Shown here in pieces: positions 49,883 to 60,875 of a stretch of 64,000 nt of DNA. The DNA lies in contig JAMXSV010000008.1 of the NCBI GenBank assembly GCA_027559495.1, positions 1,364,001-1,428,000 on the forward strand, in the 5' to 3' direction. The position numbers and the translations under genes were made by a program. The number at the start of each line of letters is the position of its first letter. The stretch's first letter is position 1. Below the pieces are notes generated by a model, which did no database searches, was not told the DNA's origin, and saw nothing but the letters and a program-made list of their open reading frames with translations. Origin of the DNA: Aurifilum marmelostoma (lineage: Eukaryota; Ascomycota; Sordariomycetes; Diaporthales; Cryphonectriaceae).

Positions 49883-51982
49883 CCATTAGTGGTTATAACA
49901 CTGCAATACATGACCACCATTCTCCGACTGCGTTGGGTTGAGCGGTCAGAACGTCGGAAACCATCCTGAGAGGGACCCTCAGAAGCATAAGCTTCAGGAG
50001 TCAGAGCCCCCTACGGCCGAGAATGAATGCTCCGTTGATGGTTGGAGAGCTTTTTGAGACCCAGGGCCTCATGGAATTGGATGTCTGCTGCCAGACAATG
50101 AATGACCACCAATGCTCGCCCCTTGTCGAATGACCTACCCTTTTCCGTGGGAGGGTCGTATGTCTCTGGCACATATACCATGGTTTCACAACAAGATTTG
50201 GGGAGCAGCCTGTCAAGATCGAGATGTAATGGATCGGACAAATGGACAGGGCCTGTGCAGGGAGCTACAACGATAGACAGGGCTGGGACCTGGTCCGGCC
50301 GACTGGGAAGCCTACAGCCCCATGATAGTCTGCATATTGCCGTCGGGCAGAATGATGGTGGCGCTGCCGGGAACACTGGCTGTGAAAGCTTGAAGACGGT
50401 GCCGTGTGATGGCTAAATTATGGTTGTTTACCCAGGCAAGAAGATGATGGTGCCGCTGAACAGATGGATCTGAGGGCTACCAGCAGGAGACTCAGCGCCG
50501 TCGTTTCCCTCAAGGCGGCGGGCGCCACTACGTCGACCACGGCTACATCCTCCAGGATTATGGATGCCACCATGAGAGCTGATGTACGCCTCAAGGTTTT
50601 TGTGAACCATTTCCTAGTCTTCAAGACTGGGAACCGATTGTTTGAACCTTTCCCCCTTCGAAAGGGCGCTCGAGGGGTCCAAAGGGTAGAAGCTCACTGG
50701 TCACGATGAGTAAGGTTTTTCTCCCGCTTGGAATATATCGAAAATATGAAAATCAGTATTCACCTCGTTGCTTACGAGTTTCTTTCTGAGGTCATAGGGG
50801 CGCTGTGGTACGTATTTGTATTGAAACATGGTCGAGGCCAGGAGTTACGGTTCTATCTTTCATAGAAACGCACGAAATCGAAGGAAGAAATAGAAGGCTC
50901 GATAATTGAGACTACCTACAGAAAATGCTGTTATAGACAACTGCTAAAGAGCGACGGGTGCTTACTCACTGCTCCTTGCAGTTGGTCTCTATATTTTCGC
51001 CTTCTGCCTGAGAACTGAGAGGGGATTCATGCATGCTCTAAACAGAGTTTCCTAGGGAAAAGGTTCTCTCTTAGGCAGAAGTTCCATAATACAACCCAAG
51101 TTTCCAAGATTTGAGCCTGCTGTACCAAGTACGCACAAAACATTTGATACACAATATCTACAGAAAGCTCACGTATCATTTCAAAGCTATGGTATGGAAG
51201 GTCGATCAGGTAAGTACGGCGAGCTCAGCCTAGACAGCCACGATGGCCTGCCATAGAGCGAGCAAGGTAGCACTGACCGGACATACTCTCTCAGAATCGA
51301 TTATCCATCTCCTAGAATGTATCGATAGACGATACTCAAGTGTGTAAGCAAACTGATAGACTTCGTAGTTGAGTTCTGGGTGTTGGGCGGTCCCGTGAGG
51401 GGGGAGGGGGGCTCGCCCCGACTCGTATTCCATCGAGACCTCGGCCGCGAAATCTGTTGGTCAATGGTGATGCCCATTGGTCGTATCAAGGACAGCTAAT
51501 CAATCTGATACATCAGATAACGCATGGTAAGTATTAGAGCCAAGCAAAATACTCTGGTACTAGAATTTAGGTCCAGGATATCGAAACTTTGTGGTCTCGA
51601 TCTATATACATAAGTACAGAACTGTCCAAGTACTTTAGTATGTGTAGTATTTGGTGGTCACGAACAGTGGGGCACGCTAGCTACCACAGGAGGTCAGAGA
51701 GAGGCAGAGAGGCAGCTACCTTCCTGATGAGCGGCGTTGTTGCCGAGATACGCTAAACATATATGGTCTATACTGGGTTCCTCCTGCCGATTTCCCACTG
51801 CGAAAACGCGCCAACACTGCCAAGGCGGCGCCAGATACTACTTCAACAGGCTTAGCGTCTCGAAAAAAGAGATAGGATTAAGTTTCCCTTGTTCCAGGCA
51901 AGGAAGGCGTCAGCTTCGGCTGCAAGGTGAGGAGCATCGTGAGACCATCGCCGGTTGTAACCGCGATCACCAGAGAATCTTC
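49883..51982. other. intergenic, upstream of the aminopeptidase gene
   Basis: Starts with the right CCATT duplication. Some minus-strand frames at 50011-50624 read protein-like (for example PETYDPPTEKGRSFDKGRA and VPGSATIILPDGNM), suggesting a decayed host gene next to the insertion, but no consistent spliced model could be built. The region 51500-51982 should contain the aminopeptidase promoter and leader. GGGGGAGGGGGG occurs near 51400. Confidence 0.45.
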
Positions 51983-54236
51983 ATGTTGCTGAGTGGTTCT
52001 CGTGCTTTCCAGAGGGTCAAGCTCCCTCCCTGCGCCTTCAAACCTCCAGCAGCCCATCCTGCCAAAGCTCCGTCGCACTTCTTCCCCCTCAACGTCGTCC
52101 GGGTCACTGTGCAAGCTCGCTTTTTCTACAAGCCCAACATGGCCGCCCGGGACCCTTCTACCTCGTCCAACTACGATGCCTGGCGGACCAAGCACACCAC
52201 CGCCAACCTGAAGATCGACTTCAAGGAGAAGTCGCTGCGCGGGCTGGTCACACTGGAGCTCGAGTCTCAGACAGACAAGGACAGCAAGGAGATCATCCTC
52301 GACAGCAGCTACCTCTCCGTGTCCTCGGTAAAGGTCAACTCAGCCGAGTCCCAGTGGTCCATCAAGGACCGGACTGGGCCTCTTGGTGCGCCAATGCACA
52401 TCGAGGTCCCCTCTGGCGCTGCCAAGGGCGACCTGGTGAAGGTGGACATCGAGGTCGCCACGACGGCCCAGTGCACCGCTCTGCAGTGGCTCACACCCGA
52501 GCAGACGTCCAGCAAGAAGGCCCCGTTCATGTTCAGCCAGTGCCAGGCCATCCACGCACGGAGTCTGTTCCCGTGCCAGGACACGCCTGATGTCAAGTCG
52601 ACCTATTCGTTCCGTATCACGAGCCCGTATGTGGTCGTCGCCAGCGGTGTTGCGGCTGACGGCGAGCCCGGGGTGGTGGATGGTGGCGAGAAGCTGTATG
52701 TCTTCGAGCAGAAGGTACCAATTCCAAGCTACCTGTTCGCCCTGGCCTCGGGTGATATCGCCCAGGCGCCCATCGGTCCGAGGTCGTATGTGGCCACGAG
52801 CCCGGATGAGCTGAAGGCGTGTCAGTGGGAATTCGAGAGGGACGTGGAGAAGTTCATGGAAGTTATTGAGGGGATTGTGTTCCCGTACAAGTGGGGACAG
52901 TACAATGTGCTGGTTCTGCCACCTTCTTTTCCTTACGGAGGTGAGCATATCCAGACCCACGGCATCAGCCGCTGCAGATGCTAATGCTGGTGAACTCTGC
53001 AGGCATGGAGAACCCAATCTATACCTTCGCTACCCCTACCGTGGTAAGTTCTCATTCTTGGAACATTTATGTTTTCCTTGATTGTCAAAGATGGTGAAGT
53101 TGAGACTTATATGATGAATACGAACAGGTCTCTGGAGATCGTGAGAATGTGGATGTCATCGCACATGAACTATCTCACAGCTGGAGCGGCAACTTGGTGA
53201 CTAGCTGCAGCTGGGAGCATTTGTAAGCCTGGTACCACTTCTTTCTTGGGCAGAGAGGGCCTTCGAAACTGACGATATTCTAGCTGGCTGAACGAGGGAT
53301 GGACAACATATCTAGAGCGCCGGATCCTCGCCGCTGTGCATGGGGCTGCGTATTTTGATTTCTCCGCCGTCATTGGCTGGCAGGATTTGCAGGGAACTAT
53401 CGATGACTTCGGCAAGGACCACCCGTACACGCAGCTATGTATCCCTCATAAGGGTATCGACCCGGATGACAGTTTCAGCAAGGTTCCGTATGAGAAGGGC
53501 TTCCACATGATCTGGCACCTTGACAGGCTTGTGGGACGTCAGAACTTTGACAAGTTCATCCCTTACTATTTCACCACATGGGCGAACAAGTCGCTGGACT
53601 CGTACCAGTTCAAGGAGACGTTCCTCGACTTTTTCGGCAAGCCTGAGTTCGCCGATCTCAAGGAGAAGATTGCTGAGATTGATTGGGAGGGTCGATTTTA
53701 TGACCGCGGAATGCCGCCCAAGCCAGAATTCGATACTTCGCTTATCGACGTCTGCTATAAGCTGGCAGCCCAGTGGGAGAACAAGGTCAGTCTCAGATTC
53801 CAGGATCAGATTTTACATTCAACTTCTGCATAACTGCTAACACTGTCCCGACAAGAACTACACGCCTTCTCCTCAGGACGTCGAGGCCTTCAGCGCCAAC
53901 CAGAAGCTCGTCTTCCTGCAGACCGTTCAAGCCTTTAGCGAGCCCCTCAGCGCAGAGCAGGTTGAGAAGATGGGTCAGGTCTACAAGTTCAACGAATCTC
54001 AAAACAAGGAGGTCAAGACGGCCTACTTCGAGGTGTCGCTGAGGAGCAAGGTCACTAGCACATACCAGTCCGTCGCGGAACTCCTGGGGCAGGTGGGCAG
54101 GATGAAGTTCGTGCGTCCGTTGTACGTCGGGCTCAACAAGGTGGATCGGCCGCTGGCCTTGGCCACGTTCGAGAAGAACAAGGACTTCTACCATCCCATT
54201 TGCAAGGCGATGGTCGTGAAGATTCTGGGTCAGTGA
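51983..54236 (+). CDS. leukotriene-A4-hydrolase-type M1 aminopeptidase, possible dual start
   Basis: Five exons (51983-52940, 53003-53043, 53128-53222, 53284-53785, 53856-54236) with introns of 62, 84, 61 and 70 nt, all GT..AG and phase-consistent, give 658 aa. The exopeptidase motif GMENP spans the first junction (Gly320-Met-Glu-Asn). The zinc site is HELSH (His346, His350) with Glu369 in WLNEGWTTYLE, i.e. HExxH-x18-E. Counted from the second start, ATG 52139, these become 294, 298 and 317, one off human LTA4H, and length is 606 aa, the family norm. The 52-residue extension is basic and Ser/Ala/Phe-containing (RAFQRVKLPPCAF..ARFFYKPN), like a mitochondrial presequence. ATG 52139 has the better context (AACATGG). 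Family role: aminopeptidase and epoxide hydrolase, cytosolic or organellar. Converges on the AidB-like gene. Confidence 0.93.
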
Positions 54237-54584
54237 AAAGCTTTCCCGTACCGCAATGTCAAAAGCAGAATACCATTAGGTAGTAAGATCTATATGCAGG
54301 CAAACACCTAGCCGGCATCGAGCCAAAATCCGGCGGGACTGGTCAGACACCTGACTACGTCGTTCCAGTTGACAAGCTTGTATGAGACAAAACGACCTCA
54401 AGGCATTTGAAAATTTACTCATTGCTCACAGGTGCTTTCCCTTATTGAAATTCGACAGTGCTCAAATGTCAATTTATGAGATACAAGCGCGGCCCTGCCA
54501 GCATGCATTCCCGACCGTCGTACAATTCGATGAATGAGTTCCATTATCCGTGAATAATTTTTCCTTGATATACAATAGATAATC
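54237..54584. other. convergent 3' spacer
   Basis: 348 bp between two converging stop codons, AT-rich; holds both 3' UTRs. Nothing else seen. Confidence 0.6.
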
Positions 54585-56889
54585 CTACAATCTCGGGCCA
54601 GTTTGGGGTAAGTCTCCCGAAGCATGGCTGCCAAAAACAATGGCCTGGTCAACTTTCAATGTATCCTTTGAACTGACGACAGGCTGAGCAGATTCGACTT
54701 CAAGAAAGCGCCTCTGTCCCAGGAATCGATCTCTCATAGCCTCGGCTGTTGCGTCCCCGTCACTAGCGACATCAACCTCCAGCAGCGCCGCCATCACAGC
54801 CTCGGCCAGCCCAAAACAGATATCTCTCGCGTCAGCGATCAGCTCATCCTGCGTCTTGCTATCGATCCTCGCCCTGATCATCCGCCAAACCTCCAGGGCC
54901 CGCGGGGTAGGCCTGTTCGTCTCCAGGAACCAGTCCAGAGCCTCCATACTGGCCTTTCCCTGACGAGGATGTTTCAGCGCCCGCAGCATGTCCGTCGAGA
55001 GCACGTCCGTGGTGCCCTCCCATGTCGCGAGGACGCACAGGTCGCGGAAGATGCGGCTGAGATTGAGGTGCTCTGACTCGGCGTTGTTGAGGTATCCGAC
55101 GCCACCTAGCGCCTCCATGCACCCGTACATGAGCGGGATTGCCTTTTTGCATACATATGCTTTGCAGAGAGACGAGAGAACGCGCAGCAGGGGAGTGACG
55201 TGTTGCGGTGGCGGCAGCTCGAAACCCTTGGGGGGCGGGGGGCCCTGTTTGCCTGCTGATGACGGCGATGTTCTCTCTTCCTCAAGGCCGAGCAGGTACG
55301 TCGAGTAGAAGGTCAACAGCATCATGGCATGGTACGTGCTGGTCATGATGGCGAGGGTGCGCATGTGCAGTGGGCTCTCGCACAGTGGTGTCCGCCTGCC
55401 CCTCGTGGCGCCGACGTGGCGGACTAGAGTGTAGGCCTTGGCGACGGCGAGACCGCGGCCGAGGTAGCCCAGCGCGGAGATGCAGGAGCGGACGCGGGTG
55501 ATGGTCAGGATGGTGGCGATCTCGTGGATGCCGCGGCCCTCCTCGCCGATCAGCCAACCCCGCATGTCCTTCAGCTCGAGCTCTGCGGTGGGGAGGGACT
55601 TGGTGCCCATCTTGTCCTTGAGGCGGGAGATGCGGACGCCGTTGAGTTCGGGGCCGCCGCGCTGGCCGGTCGGCGAGACGATGTCTGTGCTATGGCGGCG
55701 CATGGGCGCAAAAAAGGCAGAGACGCCCTTTTCGGGGGATGTCTTGGCGAGCAGGACCGTCATGGACGAGTCGGTTGCGCTGGAGAACCATTTGAAGCCC
55801 GAGATGCTCCAAGGTCCCAGAGGGACGCCCTCGCCGGCATCTGCGAGCGGCGGAGTGGCGCTGCGCGGGTAGGGGTCGTAGGACGCGACTGTCTCTGTCT
55901 GAGATATATCGCTGCCCCCTGGCCGTTCTGTCATCCATTGCCCGCTTGTCCAGGCTGTTTCTGGGTCGCGCGAGGTGAGATGGTCGTAGGCATTCTGGAA
56001 GACGTGCCGGCTGGTTTGGTCGAGACCGGGCTTTGCGAGATGCTGCTGGAGGAGACGAGCTGCACCGTCGGTCATGGCAACTGGACAATTAACATCTGTT
56101 TGATGAATATCAGCAGTATCCTGAAGCAGGTAGTTCAGATTTCGAAATGTTGAGAAAAAGAATTAGCGGAGGGGGGAGGGGGGGAGGGGGGCCATCCATA
56201 CTTGCAGAGGACGCTTCCCATAAGATTGACCTGTGGTTGGAAGTTAGCCACTGTCCACGCCAGCATCCAAACAAGGCTCTACTATCATATGTGCCCGTAT
56301 TTTCAGGCTGGTCGAGGACCAAAACAGGGACCTATATCGATTCTTAAATGAGAAATGTTTACCATACCTGAGCATTTGTATAATTCTGGTGTATTGGCCA
56401 TGGTCGGTATCGTATTTATACGCGGCGATCCTGTTGGGCCGTTAACCCATGAGCTTTGGGCATATCATTCAAGACTCGCACCCATGATGTATACCAAACC
56501 GCTGAAGGTCTCTCCAGCCTTGGCTCAGGACGAGAGCGTCGCCTCTAGGCCGGCCAAAGCTATCTCTTCCGCTGCCACGAAGGTGAGGAAGGTTCCTTTC
56601 TGCGTCCGAGATGAGCTCGAAGACGTCCTGAGATAGCACCTTCTCCCCAAGGGCTACAAGTTCCGGCTCCAAGGCATTGAGAATTCTTGGTGGGAGGAAT
56701 ACTGCATCTGGTCAGCTATACACAGTACGTATATGACAAGAGGTCATGTCGACGTTGACTTGGTCTAGAGAGTAATGCAGTGCGAGACGAACATCTGAGG
56801 ACTCTCTGGTAACTTGGATCATCTTGGACTTGATTTCCGAGAATTGGCTGCTGCTGAAAGAAGCCTGTATCTGAGCTGGATGCCTGCAT
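54585..56889 (-). CDS. AidB-like acyl-CoA dehydrogenase family flavoprotein
   Basis: Reconstructed in five minus-strand exons: 56889-56793, 56701-56482, 56430-56368, 56230-56202 (29 nt) and 56095-54585. Introns are 91, 51, 137 and 106 nt; all phases agree and the sum is 1920 nt, 639 aa. The start MQASSSDTGFFQQQPIL matches the AidB N-terminal TGFFQ segment; the joins produce VLRLFLPPRIL, HHGIAAYKYD, QMLRSILWEASSA and NVNCPVAMTDGAARLL, which read as the family does. Then FAD/substrate motifs WMTERPGGSD (about 191-199), SGFKWFSSATD (about 234), and near the C-terminus WEGTTDVLSTDMLRAL. AidB proteins are flavin-containing acyl-CoA dehydrogenase homologues; E. coli AidB belongs to the alkylation response. 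Physiological substrate in fungi is unknown. The first donor (GTTCGT) is non-consensus; the rest of the model is solid. Confidence 0.9.
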
Positions 56890-57471
56890 CGTGAGTATGG
56901 CATAGAACGGAGAGAGTCGAACAGACACATCAGCGGTTCAGTGCCATTGTTCTGATGGCTTATACCAAAGAGGCGCCAAACCGTAGCCCGTAGCACATAT
57001 AACCTCGGCTTACAGGGCAGGTATTGCGGGGGTAGAGGGGTGGGTGCCACTAATTCGGTACGGCGGCAGGGCAACTTATAGGGGACTTCTCCAGACCGGT
57101 AAAACGGGGTAGAGTGCTTGTTCAGGCGCTAATATACTCATCGCCAGTACAATATACCTACAATGAGGAAGAAACAGCACGTGCTACCGCGTCAAGCCCA
57201 AGTTTTCTAACCAGCCCTGCCGTCCCGCCCCAGTACTACGTCAGACCACAGCTTCACCATAACCTATTTGTGACAACAGAACCCTCCTTGGTCCTGTTCG
57301 AATCTACTAACAGCAGTTGATGTCCGTCATGCCCACCAAGAGATATTGGCATGATTGGCACAGGTGTACGATGCCTCGCCGCAGCTGTCTTCAAGTCTAA
57401 AGACAGGCAGCAGATCCGCCTCACCTTTACGTAACCGCACGCACGCGTCGTCCGAGACCTCTAAAAGAACC
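56890..57471. promoter_or_regulatory. divergent promoter region, AidB-like gene and ERCC6L2-like gene
   Basis: 582 bp separating two divergent start codons, so both promoters should lie here. No TATA or specific operator stands out. The frame of the plus-strand gene stays open upstream of its ATG to about 57355, so an earlier exon or start for that gene within this interval is possible. Confidence 0.5.
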
Positions 57472-60400
57472 ATGGCGCCCTCGAGCAGACCATCACGCGA
57501 GCCCGTCGAAATAAGCGATGACGATGAAACTGCATCCTCGGCCGGTGAGGCGCGAAATCTTGCCGTCGCCTCTCCCAAGCGTAAGCGGGAGTTTCAAGAT
57601 GTCGATGTCTGGGCGGACGAGCCTGACGACCAGCGAGAAAAGTGGCTGCAAAGCAGGAAGCCGAAGCGAGCAAAAAAGAGCAGGGCTACAACAAAGGGCA
57701 AGGGCAAGGCCAAGGATGCACTGAAACGCGTCTCCCGTTCTAGCTTACACGGCTTAGCTAAGGGCGCCGATGGGAGCGATGGAGAGAAGGAAGCCGAAGA
57801 CGGCACCGACGAGGTCGATGTTCCCCCGCACATCCTTGAGCGACGGGCACAATTCGACGAGAACAGAAGAGCGCTCGGCCAGGCTGGTCTCAAGCTTTCC
57901 CCTGACTACGAGGGTATATACTTCTCGGACGATGAGAGGGATCCCAGGGAGCTCGAGGAACGACCAAAGCTCGAACACATACAGCCATGCAGGCCGTACA
58001 AGGACATCATTCTGGAATCTTCTGCTGGCCTGATACCTGCATCAATTGCCCAATACCTTCGCGATTACCAGGTTGAGGGCGTCAGGTTCTTGCATGAACG
58101 CTTTGTCTACCAAAGAGGTGCGATTCTCGGCGATGACATGGGCTTGGGCAAAACAGTCCAGGTCGCTGCGTTCCTGACCGCAGCGTTTGGCAAGACGGGC
58201 GATGAGAGGGACGCCAAGAGGTTGCGAAAGATGAGAAGAGACCCGTCGCGGTGGTATCCCCGAGTTCTGGTCGTCTGCCTCGGGTCTCTGATTCCCAACT
58301 GGAGGAGCGAGCTCAAGCGCTGGGGCTGGTGGAGGGTCGATGTCTACCATGACAGTGGGAAGGAAGACGCCTTGAGAGCAGCACGCGCCGGTGCGATTGA
58401 GATCATGTTAACGACTTACACGACTTATACAAAGAATGAGGACAAGATCAACTCGGTTGAGTGGGATGCTGTGATTGCCGACGAGTGTCACTTGATCAAG
58501 GACCGCCGTACTTCCACCACCAAGGCCATGAACAGGATCAACGCACTCTGCCGTATCGGTCTTACAGGTACAGCTATACAGAACAAGTACGAAGAGTTCT
58601 GGACCCTACTCAACTGGACCAACCCAGGTCACTTTGGCAGCCTACGTGAATGGGATCATTCAATCGTCAAGCCGCTCACGCGCGGACAGTCTCATGACGC
58701 CACCTGGCACCAACTGAGTCTTGCAAGGAAGACAGCCAAGAAACTCGTCCAGAACCTTTTACCAGATTTCTTCCTTCGCCGGATGAAGGGATTGATCGCT
58801 CATCAGCTGCCCAAGAAAACCGACCGTGTTATCTTCTGCCCTCTTACAGATCTCCAGACAGACGCCTACAAGCGGCTCCTCGAGGGTGAAGAGATACAGA
58901 CCATCTTGTCAAGCGTGGAAGAGTGCCCTTGCGGCTCAGGCAAGAAACAGGGGGTGGTGTTGTGGCAAGCTGACTTCGGACGGTATGTCACGCTCTTCTT
59001 TTCTATTTTGTTAGGCATACGTTGGTTGCTGCAGCAATCATAAGCTTTTAAAGAGGAAAAAGGCGAAAAAGAAAAGGGGGAGGGAAACGTTTAGCCATGC
59101 CTAATGTCCCAGCACATATAACCCCAGGATCGTTCACCACTTTCATCCTCTATATGAGCAAATGGTAACCCTGCCCATGGATTTATACAGGAAGGTATTG
59201 GATGGCACTCGTCTTCCCGTGCATACAAGCCTTGCAGAAGCTATCAAACCACCTTACACTATTGATTCCACCGAATGAGCAGACGGATCCAGAAAAGAGA
59301 AAAGCAGCTGTCAAGTTGCTCAGACAGTGCGCCCCAAAACACTGGGAGACGCTGTACCAGCAACGGAACTCGATCCAGGTCCTGTCCAACCCTGTCTTCT
59401 GCGGCAAGTGGAAGATACTCAAGGAGCTTCTTGGTCTCTGGTACAGCAACCAGGACAAGGTCCTTGTGTTTTCCCATAGCGTGCGATTACTGCACATCCT
59501 CGAGACTCTGTTCAAGAGCACGAGCTACACTGTCAGCTTTCTAAGCGGTCAGATGTCATATGAGGATCGCCAGAAGGAGGTCGACAACTTTAACTCCGAC
59601 CCAAGCAAATTTGTCTTCTTGATCTCTACAAAGGCCGGAGGCGTTGGGCTCAATATCACCGCTGCCAACAAAGTCGTCATCGTCGATCCGCACTGGAATC
59701 CGGCTTATGACCTGCAAGCACAGGACAGGGCGTACAGGATTGGCCAATTGCGGGATGTCGAAGTCTACAGGCTGGTCTCTGCAGGCACAATCGAGGAGAT
59801 TGTCTACGCTCGACAGATCTACAAGCAGCAGCAAGCTAACATTGGCTACAATGCTTCAAGCGAGCGCCGTTACTTCAAGGGGATTCAGCAGGACAAAGAT
59901 CGGAAGGGCGAACTTTTCGGCCTAAGGAACCTCTTCAGCTTCCACAGCGACCAGGTTGTCCTGCAGGGAATTATGAACCAAACTAACATTGCCGAGGCGC
60001 GAGTGAGTGTTCATATGGCCGACATAGATGTGGAGAAGGCGGAGTGGGACGAGGACTTCAAGCTCATCAAGAAGGAAGATGCTGCTGAGGATGATGGCGG
60101 ATGGGGTCAATTTGCCGAGTTCATCAAGGCTGAGCATGGCGAAGGGGGGCCTACGAAGAGGAACAAGCTGGACAAGCCAAAAAGTGACGCTATTCAGGCG
60201 ATTCTGGCGTCAGCCGGTGTGCAGTACACCCATGAGAACTCGGAGGTCATTGGGTCGAGCAAGGTGGAGGCCAAGCTCTCACGACGCGCAGAGCTAGCTG
60301 ACGCCATGGACCTCGATGATCCCGAAGGGCAGAGTGCCCTGTTTGCGGAAGACGAAGAAAGCGAGGCAATCGCTAGGGCTGGCGCGCCCGTATTCGCACC

Positions 60401-60875
60401 GAGATTCAAGCCGCCAGAGGACGTCAAGCTCAGGCAATTCTGCTCCATGGCAAAGGAATTTGGGTTTGAAAGTGCCACGGCATTCGCGTTGGTGGTGGAG
60501 CAAATGACGCAAGAAGGGAGAAGAGACGCGCTCGATTCGTTCTACAAGAAGCGCATGTTGCGACTGCTCGAGCAGGAACTCAAGAAAGACGAGGACGCGG
60601 ATGAGAAGAAGCTCGCATTTTTGAAGGCCGAGGTCGACGGGACTGAGGATATCCAAGAGGTGAAGGTCAAGCTTGAGCCGAAGGGTGACGATGACAAGGA
60701 TCTCCGCGGCCTCAAGACGGAGCATTTCGTCAATACCGATACAATCGAAAATGAGATCAAAGAGGAGCATCGCGTGAAGAAGGAGGAAAGCAGCATGCCC
60801 ACGGCGACTCGGTCAATAAGCGGCGCTAGGCTCGTCTCGTCCATCTTCATCGACGACGGCGAGGACGAGCTTTGA
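57472..60875 (+). CDS. ERCC6L2-like SNF2-family DNA-dependent ATPase, with a +1 frameshift
   Basis: Exon 1 57472-58982 and exon 2 59191-60875 around a 208-nt intron (GTATGT..ATACAG). Domains: disordered acidic/basic lead (1-130), SNF2 N-lobe with Walker A GDDMGLGKT (about 219-227), DECH box (about 337), GLTGTAIQNKYEEFWTLLNW, then helicase C-lobe in exon 2 (LISTKAGGVGLNITAA, QAQDRAYRIGQ), then a long charged tail. The CPCGSGKK..WCC Zn-like motif after the N-lobe and overall order match ERCC6L2, a nuclear DNA-repair remodeller, better than CSB/Rad26. In the window, five G at 58950-58954 put the frame out: reading four G gives GWCCGKLTSDG and makes the intron phase 1 at both ends (SDG/RYWMALVFPC), total 1064 aa. 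As written the frame runs into the intron and stops at 59041. Assembly error or real disruption; see findings. Confidence 0.88.

Noticed and set aside
50312..50633. Two-exon minus-strand gene ending VPGSATIILPDGNMQTIMGL
   Set aside because: The apparent donor (GTAAAC at 50431) and acceptor (TTCAAG at 50389) leave a 43-nt intron with mismatched phase; no family recognised. At most a decayed remnant.
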